DNA of 64,000 nucleotides from Callorhinus ursinus (Eukaryota > Chordata > Mammalia > Carnivora > Otariidae), in assembly GCF_003265705.1 (NCBI RefSeq), contig NW_020312788.1:6833141-6897140 (forward strand). The letters are read 5' to 3'. The notes under the pieces were generated by a model that saw only the letters and a program-made list of their open reading frames with translations, ran no database searches and had not been told where the DNA came from. The position numbers and the translations under genes were made by a program. Shown here one piece after another: positions 55,420-64,000 of the stretch. The first letter of the stretch is position 1; each line of letters opens with the position of its first letter.

Positions 55420-57335
55420 TTCCTGTTTTGGAATATCTGCTCCTATCCTATCTTCTTTCTTTCTTTCACGTCACAGTTTGTCAAACATTCCAGTCTGCAA
55501 GTCTTTTCCTTCATTGTACCTCCTTTTTCTTTTATCAGCATCTATCATTTTGATAATTATTTCATGAGAATTGTCTGATTGTTGATATTGTCAATTATTT
55601 GAGAGTAGGAATGTTTTACTTAATTTCTTTTCTGAGTTATTCCTAAGTCTTTGTTGAGCACATCATAAGTACATTACAGAAATGTTTTGAATTAATTTTG
55701 TCCTTTAAATAAGCATTTTTAATATTTCTGTGAAGCCACAGAAATTTTGTTGGAGTGGCAGAACGTGTTTTAAAGTTAATAGTAATAAAATGAAAAGAAA
55801 AACAGTCAACTATGTAAATTCAACTCTCATGTCCCTAAATGCAAAATTTCTGGGAAAGAAAGATGTGTAATGGCATATCTCAAGGGATGAATACATTCCA
55901 GGAACATCAAAGAATAACACTTTAATCTTTAGAGCAATTAATATCCATTTCAAAAATTAAACCCTCCAAAATTAATATTAGCATCACATATTACAGACAC
56001 TTAATATTTTAACATTTCTACATTTTAATAAGATTTTAATAATATGAAAATAAAGCCATTATAAAAGGCAGTTTACATTCTCACTAATTCTACATGATTT
56101 AGAATTTCATATATAGCAAAAAACTAAAGGATAGAAAGGATTAAGGGATAGAAAGTATTTTAATTAAGAGCAAATATCCAAGCAAGAAAGGATGCAACTC
56201 AAATTTGAATTTTAATATCTCTAAATACATTACTAGAAGTAAAAATATTTCTGCCAGTTAAATAAGTCTGATTAAATTTGTCTCGAAACACAGCATTTCT
56301 TGAAACAATCTACTTTTACAAACTTGAAGATCCCAGGCCTTTCCTTGTCTAGTGTTTCAACAGCTGAAAAAGTCCGGTTCATACTCTATGCCTTCGTTGT
56401 GATAAAACACAACCTTCGTTGTTTCAAACCTCAGCTCTTAAATTTCCTTCAACTTCCTTTACTGTTGTGTGCATTTTAAATGTGTGACAAGCAGCATTTT
56501 CTCAGCTAAATTCCTGTGACTTTTGAATGCAGTTTACTCTCATTGACTACTAAAACAATCCTAAGCGTTGGGCTCTTTCTTTTTTCATGAAACTGCATTT
56601 TTAAATGTTTATATTACACATGAAGCTCATGAAAACCTTCACTGGAAATATTTAAAGTAAATTCCATTTGTCATCTTATATAGCAGTTCCGGATCCTACA
56701 AAAGAGCCTCAATTTTCTATGATCACTAACTGAGGACCAAGCTTTTTTACAAAGCCATCTAGAGATACTGAAAAGAAACTCTATTTCTAAAGGATTCCTC
56801 AGTTGTTGTTGTTGTTGTTGTTGTTTTCATAATGTTGCCTCTTAACTGGGACTCATGAAGACTGGTCTCTCCCCTAAGTCTCCCTCCTTTTCTCAGTTGT
56901 CCATGTACATGCAGTCTGATTTTCAATTTTATTGTCTAATTCCTGTTTAGAGGGCAGTAATAAAAACAGACTTGCTTAATAACTGAAAGAGGTAAAATAT
57001 TCAGTCCTAATAATTAATTTAATTCAGTGTGCTCATAGCTCTCAATAGAAACTCATATATATTTCTGAATCATTCAAATTCCCGCAGCACTTTCTATGTT
57101 TCCCATTGACGGTTCCCTCATTTGCTGGTGTGCACATTATCTGTGTGAGATCATTCCTTGAACTGCATCTCACTCTTCTTTTTATGCTCTTAGCACAGTG
57201 TCTGTAACTTTCACATAGGATTTGTCTGATAAATGAGCGAACAAACAAATGATGTCTCATTGAATTGTATGAAATTACCAAGTGATTTCATTCATTCCAG
57301 AAATAACCCAGCTATACTGTCTCAAATTCTGCTGT
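55420..57335. other. AT-rich noncoding stretch with (GTT)n
   Basis: Only a (GTT)8 tract at 56802-56825 is recognised. Otherwise no repeat or coding signal. Confidence 0.45.
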
Positions 57336-57341
57336 ATTAAT

Positions 57342-57568
57342 AACACCAAAAATTCTTTTTTTTAAAAGATTTTATTTATTTATTTGACAGAGAGAGACAC
57401 AGCGAGAGAGGGAACACAAGCAGGGGGAGTGGGAGAGGGAGAAGCAGGCTTCCCGCCGAGCAGAGAGACCGACGTGGGGCTCCATCCCAGGACCCTGGGA
57501 TCATGACCCGAGCCGAAGGCAGACCCTTAACGACTGAGCCACCCAGGCGCCCAACACCAAAAATTCTT
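57342..57568 (-). mobile_element. SINEC (Can-SINE) with perfect 16-bp target duplication
   Basis: On the plus strand the insert (57358-57552) begins with the T-rich tail and AAAGATTTTATTTATTTATT and ends 'AACGACTGAGCCACCCAGGC' 'GCCC'. Target duplication AACACCAAAAATTCTT is exact at 57342-57357 and 57553-57568. Perfect flanks point to recent insertion. Confidence 0.96.
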
Positions 57569-57569
57569 A

Positions 57570-58270
57570 AGAAAGTTTCAGAGACACAAGAGTAGTGATG
57601 AGCAATATTTTTGACAAGGGTGTCAATTTAGGAAATAGAAGTGTTTGCAACCACATTTTGTGTATCAGAAAGTGTTTTGCTATTCTTATTCTTCAACATT
57701 CATTTATAATTCATTATTATTTGCCTGACACAAATATTTCTTTTCTTTTTCAGCTAAAATGTTGGGATGTGCATAGCTGCCAGCTTCCAGTATCTGATTT
57801 TAATACTATGCAGTTTAACAGATTTTACTATTTAATAAAATTGCTTTTAAGTTAATATCTTTTGTCTTTTCTTGACTTACAAGCTATTTCTTTAAAAGAG
57901 ATCTATGGACTATTCTTTACAGAAGTTATTTTCTATTTAAATGAAACAAATAATATGTATTTGTTATAGGAAATACACCTCATTCCACTTCCTTCAAAAT
58001 ATGCAATTTTCACAACTCATTTTCTTAGCAAAAGTCCTAGCAAGGGTTTAAACAGAATGTTGAAGAACAGATATAATTATCAATAACTTCATGGATAATC
58101 ATTTCTGAAATTTTTTTTTGAAAATTACTTAGAATAGAAAGGTCCAGAAATTGAAGAGGTGTGTCATTACAGTGGACCGGAAAGCGGACGGAAAACAGCA
58201 ATAAAGCAAGTTATCAGAAACTAGAAAATATCAAAAGCTTAAGGAATAATTACTAGTGACACCAAATTTT
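57570..58270. other. AT-rich noncoding sequence
   Basis: An 86-codon plus-strand ORF (57595-57855) has no recognised family; nothing else noted. Confidence 0.4.
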
Positions 58271-58274
58271 ATTT

Positions 58275-58445
58275 ATTGTGGGCTTAATGGATGCTAGGCA
58301 CTCTCACAAATGTTTCACATGGACTAACTCATTTAGTCTTCACATAATGTTATGAGATAAGTGCTTTTAGTATTATCGTCCCCATTTTACAAATGAGGAA
58401 ACTGAGACTCTCAAAGATCATCCAATAAAGTCAAGGGCTCAGGTC
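58275..58445 (-). repeat. MIR SINE
   Basis: On the plus strand 'GGATGCTAGGCACTCTCACA', 'CATGGACTAACTCATTTAGT', 'CCCCATTTTACAAATGAGGA' and 'AACTGAGACTCTCAAAG' are the reverse complement of MIR. Confidence 0.85.
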
Positions 58446-58449
58446 CAAC

Positions 58450-59155
58450 ATCCCTTCCCTCCTCTCCAAGGGATTATGCCATTTGGGAGCAGAGTAGGGG
58501 CATGAGGATTAAAAATTTGGACTACCTTGTGGCTGCCTGGTAATGCCACAGTCTCGTGGTTCACCAGCCTCCACCCACTCCGACTCTCAGGCTGGGTCTG
58601 TGGGTGCTTGCTATCGTTGGCTAGCAATTTCAGTAGGTCAATTCTTTTATATCTGTAAGACTTAGACAACACTATATGAAGTACTCCATTACTACAAAGG
58701 TTACTTTGGGCCTAGAAGAGGTCAGACTTAACCTAGGGTATGTCTGTGTAGGCTTCAGAAATTAGAAGCCAGTCAGGGTATATTGCAAAGCTAGGCAGGT
58801 CACATGTTTCCTCCCTGAGCCAAGATTATATAACACAGACCCTAAAGCTCACAGAGCAGATCACCCGCCCAGAGATGTGCAATGATTGAGAATTGGTCTG
58901 GTCTAGAACAGGACCCCTGTCACAACCTGTGCAGGGTGAGGACAAGGAGAAAGAGTGGACAGTCTTCCTAAATAAGCCACAGTGATGACTTTTTAGATTG
59001 ATTAGTGGTCATGATACATATGCCTGTATTCTATGGATAGCTTCCTAGAACCAAATGGCTTCCAGAGCCATTCTGACAACTACATACTGCAATTAAATAA
59101 TAAAGGATATAAGGGAAATTCTGCATGCACTTTGCCTCAGAGAACATTGATCTCA
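58450..59155. other. Noncoding, nothing recognised
   Basis: No recognised repeat or coding signal. Confidence 0.4.
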
Positions 59156-59159
59156 CATT

Positions 59160-59301
59160 AATAACACAAAAGGTCTGGATAGTCTACAAAATTATAACTT
59201 TTCATAAATTCATCAGTGAGCTGAGTTCACAAAGCAACCAAATAAACTGAATTTCAGAGTAACAAATCCTCCAAGGGGATGTCATGGGCGCGTGGGTGCA
59301 T

Positions 59302-59351
<50 letters not shown>

Positions 59352-60000
59352 TTCACCTTTAGAAGAGTATGGGAAAGGTGGAGATCATACAATAGGTCAA
59401 AGAAGTAAGCTAAAATTTTAACGAATTGTTAAAGGCCAACTGTAGGCTAGAATATAGCTTGAAATAGCTAGGCATCCCAGAAACAAGGAAAATTCATACT
59501 TTATCATAAGTCCCTGGGCCTCCTTCAAGTGTTCACAAGAAAGATTTGGGATGAGAGCAAAAGATGTAGTGAGTATATCCGAGATGAACAGCAGCTGCTG
59601 AGGAACAGGCACAAAGCCCTTCTTACTTCACTAGACCCATCTCTGGTAGGAAGGAAGAGTCATCTACCATTGGGGTGGGAAGCAGCCGACCCTCTCACCG
59701 GCAACTCCCAGGACCCAGGCCAAAATGCACTGCTTCCAGGGAAGAGGTAGAAGGAAACACATGTGCCATAGGAGAAGAGTAGGCAAAAACACCAAAAACA
59801 CTTTGCCCCCCACGGGAGGGACAGGAAGCCATAAGAAGCCCACAATGTTCTACTGAATGGCAGGTCTTCTACCTAGGACCAACAACAGATACAAGTCAGG
59901 GTTTAGATTCTATAGGCAGGTGTATAGGAATTCTAAGCAAGCTCTACCTTGAAACTTTGGATTAGAAAAGGTCTGGTTAAGACAGGCTGGAGGTCAATAC
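59160..60000 (+). repeat. Possible old LINE-1-like 3' region
   Basis: 'ACTGAATTTCAGAGTAACAA', 'GCAGCCGACCCTCTCACCGG', 'CCAGGCCAAAATGCACTG' and 'GGAGGGACAGGAAGCCATAA' have the character and order of an old LINE-1 3' UTR that I recall only partly. A (CA)n tract interrupts it. Low certainty. Confidence 0.33.
59303..59350. repeat. (CA)n microsatellite
   Basis: About 22 CA units after a short CATA run. Confidence 0.97.
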
Positions 60001-60004
60001 CAGG

Positions 60005-60565
60005 CATATAGAAACATACCCTAGCATGGCTGCCTTGATCTAGTGTACTTTTTAGAAATGGAAGCATTATTTTAAAATAATAGGGAAATTTTAAAGTTCA
60101 AGAACTAAACCAATGTTGCCACATTTTGCTTCTAATCATTCATAAATGTTGAATAATATTTTCAAGGCTAGCTAAACACTAAAGAGTTTGTTTTCTGACC
60201 ACTGGCTACAAAATTAAATAATATTTTTAATATGATGAGGTATAGTTCAAAGGAAACGTATTTATATGCATTATATTATCTTATCCTCAAAAATACTGTC
60301 ACCGGACAGAATGGTTTAGGAAAAAAAGATGCTGATCTCAGTGATTTCTGGCGCCCTTTTGGGTCCCCACAGTCTACAAGTCTAAAGCGGACACATATTA
60401 TTGTCACTATTTTTAGGTCAGGAAGTGAGGCCCAGAGACTAAATAACTAGGTTAGGAGTCATAGAGATAGTGAGTGGAGAAATACAAATAATGTCTTCAT
60501 ATTCCTAGTTCAGTGTTTTGCTCTTAAATCATTTTGCACACCATGACAAAGATTGCCTAGTCATT
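60005..60565. other. Noncoding, nothing certain
   Basis: 60285-60470 contains 'TTTTTAGGTCAGGAAGTGAG' and 'GCCCAGAGACTAAATAACTA', a possible reverse MIR core, too short to call. Otherwise nothing. Confidence 0.4.
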
Positions 60566-60569
60566 TACT

Positions 60570-60945
60570 GTCATGTCTCCTTTTTTCCCCTTAAATATAT
60601 AGATACACTGGATTTCCCTGTCAGCCTTATGACCGAATTTCAACCAACAGAATGTAGGCCCAAGTAATGAACTCCAGTCCATCCTTGTCTTTAAAAATCT
60701 CTCATGCATAATCCTCTAGACTCTTCCACAATAAAAAATGAATAGAGATACCTATGAGGACCCAGAAGTAGAGAGCCACCAGATGGAACAGTCCTGGGTC
60801 CCTGAGTGACTGCCTGGTGCAGAGTCTTCATCACCTGTGCCCCCACCAGACTTGCAATGGATTGTGCTATGAACAAGAAATAGACCTGTGTTGTGTTAAG
60901 CCACTGAGAAATTAGGTTGCTCTTTAGCAATGAGTCCACCAAAGA
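60570..60945 (+). mobile_element. Old LTR fragment with a CTCF-like site
   Basis: 'CGAATTTCAACCAACAGAAT', 'GAACAAGAAATAGACCTGTG' and 'TTGTGTTAAGCCACTGAGAA' match the 3' half of old MaLR/MER-type LTRs in sense orientation. CCACCAGATGGA at 60776-60787 matches all but the last base of the CTCF core. Confidence 0.6.
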
Positions 60946-60949
60946 CATA

Positions 60950-61555
60950 ACACTCCCACATGATAACTTTGTAGGGGTATAAGATGACAGTGACATACAA
61001 CTTTGAGATATTAACCTATATTTCTTTTCATTTCTTTTAACTTTCATTCCGTCCTTCTTACCCCTTCCCCTTTTCTTTCCACAGTGTGGACGGCCTCAGG
61101 ATCAGAGGATGGTGGTGGGGTGAGGATGGGGGGAAGCAGCTGGACAATAAAAGAAATTAGTTTATGAACCTGCCTCTTTTTACTGACAAAGCCTTAGGCC
61201 AGAACAAGGAGAGTTCATGAGTGGAGATAAATTGTTGTAGCCAAAAGAGGAAGGAAACGACTTTCCCAAGATTTGAAACGAAGGTGCTGCAAGCTGTGGC
61301 AGAACTATTTTTCCTGCCCTTGTCCTTCACCCTGTGAAAGAACTTTAGTTGACTGGGAACTGCCACATCCTCATTTCTGTATGCTAAGGCTTGTTTCCCC
61401 AGAATACTGGAAGCCTCACTGATCCTAACTGATTCACGAAGAGGGGAAATCAACAGAGAAATCAGTTCACCCCAGGAACCCTTGAGAGTCATTGGTTTAC
61501 TGGTGTGTTTTCCTTTCTCTTCTAAGCATATCACAGAACCTCTCGAGTTGGTGGA
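60950..61555. other. Noncoding, nothing certain
   Basis: The minus-strand ORF of 125 codons (61157-61534) is the longest on that strand but has no recognised family. Part may belong to the LTR that follows. Confidence 0.4.
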
Positions 61556-61559
61556 TCAA

Positions 61560-61788
61560 TACCTCAGTACCCTAACCCCTCAGGTGGAATAATTCTTTGT
61601 CAGCTATTCCGTGTAGGATGAAGCTCCAATCTTCCATGGGTTTAACAGCATGCACTTGGCAGTCTTCTTCTTCCTGTATTATATTTCTCCCACATACCTA
61701 CTGATGTTTCCTGCATCTCCCAAATAAACCCCTTGAATTTACATCTTTCTTTCAAGGTCTGATCCTGAAAGAATCCAGACTAAGACAG
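61560..61788 (+). mobile_element. Old LTR 3' part
   Basis: 'CATCTCCCAAATAAACCCCT' (polyadenylation signal AATAAA), 'TCAAGGTCTGATCCTGAAAG' and the closing 'ATCCAGACTAAGACA' is the 3' end of an old mammalian LTR (MLT/MER type). Confidence 0.55.
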
Positions 61789-61864
61789 GAACAAAGAAAC
61801 CTCTGGATCCTAAGGCAGAGGTTACCCAGGATTTATTTCTAGACCAGAGATACCAGTTAGTTGT

Positions 61865-62460
61865 TGAAAACTAACCTCTGTGTTTTGGAGCCAAAATATA
61901 ACACAAAGACAGAGTGTGGGATAAAAAGGAATAGTAGCTTTATTGCTTTGCAGGGCAATGGAGGCTTGCAGCAGGCTAAGGCCTTCAAAAACTGCAAACT
62001 CCCCTCCACAACCAGGTAGGGGCCGCGGGGTGGGGGTGGGGGGGTGGTTTTAGGGAAATACAGGAACTAGCCAGTTTCTACAGGAACTGTGTATGCACTG
62101 CCAGCCTTGTTCCTCAAGTCTTTAAGGTGGTACAGGATTTCTGAAACTAAAGGCTAAGAAGGGAGGAGGAGAAGTTTGCGGAAGAGAGGAAAAATGTTAC
62201 TTAGTTTAAAATCATGCCTTGGGGAAGCAGTAGTGCAGCCATTTTGATTTTTGTTAAACTTCAGCTTTTAAGTGGTTTCAGGGGTGCTGCGAAAACTGAT
62301 AATTTCTCTGGATGTGGGAGCAGAAAGAGCTTGCACCCTGTTTCTTGAAAGAAACCAACAGTGATGTGGCAAGACCCTAAGGGATGAAATCCTGTCATGG
62401 TGTGTTTAGGTAAGCAGGGCCGTAGGCAAATTCACAAAATACCTGTGGCCCAAAGTTTGA
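61865..62460 (-). mobile_element. Probable ERV LTR
   Basis: On the minus strand 'GCAAAGCAATAAAGCTACTA' gives a polyadenylation signal followed by 'CCACACTCTGTCTTTGTGTT' and a short end, an R-U5 arrangement of class I-type LTRs. The upstream part is GC/CT-rich with a (GGTGG)-type run at 62028-62048. No retroviral genes are seen. Borders and family are uncertain. Confidence 0.5.
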
Positions 62461-62464
62461 CATA

Positions 62465-64000
62465 AAAGTTGCCAAGAGCTGAAAGACCTGAAGGAGTCCT
62501 ATACACCTGATGGCTCAGGAACATCCTATGTGCCCAAGGGAATGCAGCTTATACTCTACCTAACACCTTGACATAGTGTAATACTGTGGCGTCATCAAGA
62601 GTGGGGTAGGAATGGGAAAACCAGAAAAAACTGATTGAGTCTTATTAGCTGAGGTGTGTGGCTGAGGGCTCAAAGATAAAGATTACATTTTATTGGACAT
62701 GTTAAAAAATTAAATTTCTTGTACACTTGAGTTTGGAAAATTAAGATTCACACCTTTTATGATACTGTAGTATGTTGAATTATAATTTGCTATCATTCCT
62801 TCTTCCCCTTTCTATAAAACTTTCAGTTTGTTTTGTGGGAAAATCATTAATCCTGCCTCTGTGATTTTGGATTTGGCTTTATGACATATTTTGAGCAATA
62901 GACTATGACTAGATCTGCTAAATATCATATTTGAGCAGAATGTTTAAATGGAAATTTATGTTTCCATTTAAGAGCAATTTTCATCAGCTTGGGTCCCAGA
63001 ATGAGCTGTCCTGCAACGTACATGTAATATGAATGAAAACAGATGTTTGAAGTTTACACCACTGTAATGAAGGGGATGCTTATTAGCACAGCAAAGCTGA
63101 CCAACACACTACTATGGGGACATCAGATCAGGACAACCAACAGAGAACAAGCTGAAATACATGAATCACTGTGGAACCTCCTAAGCCTGGCCAAAAATTC
63201 CAGTTTGCTGTTCAGCATTGTTGGTCTTCTGCATCCCAAATCTATCAGTCATGTTTTTCCTCTCTGAAAATCATGAAACAGTTCCACTAACAATGCAATG
63301 GAATATAGCAATATATTGGGGTGGGGGAGAAGGAATGCAAAGTCTAACACTATTTTAAAGCTTTCTATGAGGAAGTTTTGATCTCATTATCATGAAAAGT
63401 TGGAAGGCATGCTCTTTTTAAATGATTGTAAAGTTTAAAATGCAAGTTGGGAATTCACATGAATGCCTAGAACTATGAGTCACTGAAAAATCCTGGAAAT
63501 GCTGTTAAAAGAGTTCCATACCCCTCCTCCCATCGAAGCCTTTCTGAAAGCACTCTAAGTCTGGAATGTGAGGGTCCATGGAGGGATGGAGGAGACCTTC
63601 AAGTTCTTATGTGGTATTTGTAAATCACCATCAACAAGCTTTACCCTCTATATTGAAGGCTTATTTTAGAATGACTCTTTTCATATTCACTTTAAAAATC
63701 AAAATAGTTTTCAGATAACAGATTAAAAGAATAAGTAGTTGAGTCTGGTAAGAGAAATATATATTCTTTTATGCTATAAGGACAATTATTTAGTGTTGGG
63801 TTTCAGAAACCCTTTGCTAAATTACACCATCATGGCCTAAAAGAGAATTATTTTTCTTTTCCTTCATGTGGATTGTTTGTGCTGTGGTTTAAGTGTGCCA
63901 AATTTTGTTTTTGGTTTATTGACATCACATGAAGTGCTTAGCCTCATGTATTTTGTATATCTTCTCTTGATATATTGGCACCAAACCATTTTAAACATAA
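62465..64000. other. AT-rich noncoding sequence to window end
   Basis: No SINE, LINE-1 end or credible exon recognised. ORFs up to 74 codons are random-looking. Confidence 0.4.

Noticed and set aside
61157..61534. 125-codon minus-strand ORF
   Set aside because: No recognised family; lies between LTR remnants and probably overlaps one.

Overview
This is vertebrate, specifically carnivoran, nuclear DNA. It is AT-rich and almost free of long ORFs. It carries nine tRNA-derived SINEs of the Can-SINE (SINEC) type, beginning with variants of GGGCGCCTGGGTGGCTCAG and ending in a CT-rich stretch, AAATAAATAAA and a poly-A tail. Four of them have the body 'GACTGCCTTCGGCTCAGGTCATGATCCTGGAG' type split across two recognisable blocks, which resembles copies I know from arctoid carnivores (bears, pinnipeds, mustelids) rather than the dog or cat versions. 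Carnivore-type LINE-1 3' ends and old mammalian repeats (MIR, L2, MER5, MER20, MLT1/MLT2-type LTRs) agree with this. The taxon call is inference from repeat type only.

I find no protein-coding gene, exon, RNA gene or convincing processed pseudogene. The longest ORFs (about 100-137 codons) have no recognisable family and are what chance gives in this much AT-rich DNA. The window is either a piece of a gene desert or the inside of a very large intron; the sequence alone cannot separate these.

Layout. 1-3.6 kb: fossil LINE, LTR and other old repeats. 3.6-8.6 kb: featureless single-copy DNA. 8.6-20.5 kb: repeat-dense (MIR, MER5A, MER5B, L2, a long imperfect palindrome, MER20, three SINEs, a LINE-1 3' end, an LTR). 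20.6-22.6 kb: repeat-poor, with a small CpG-dense patch. 22.7-24.6 kb: MIRs, an old repeat and a SINE. 24.6-31.1 kb: repeat-poor, including a homeodomain-site-rich stretch at 28.7-29.35 kb that looks like a conserved noncoding element. 31.1-34.1 kb: LINE fragments, microsatellites, MIR. 34.1-40.2 kb: repeat-poor, with a striking cluster of PBX/HOX-like and MEIS/PREP-like motifs at 39.6-39.75 kb. 40.2-49.8 kb: nested repeats, an MLT1 and an MLT2-type LTR, plus an isolated CpG-island-like patch at 44.07-44.23 kb. 49.8-57.3 kb: AT-rich DNA with one LINE-1 end, a SINE and microsatellites. 57.3-64 kb: a SINE, MIR, a (CA)n tract and several LTR remnants.

There are no genes whose cooperation can be described. 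The most plausible function here is long-range regulation: candidate enhancers near 21.8, 29 and 39.6 kb and a possible unannotated promoter at 44.1 kb. These are hypotheses from motif content and lack of repeats; no cross-species comparison was possible.
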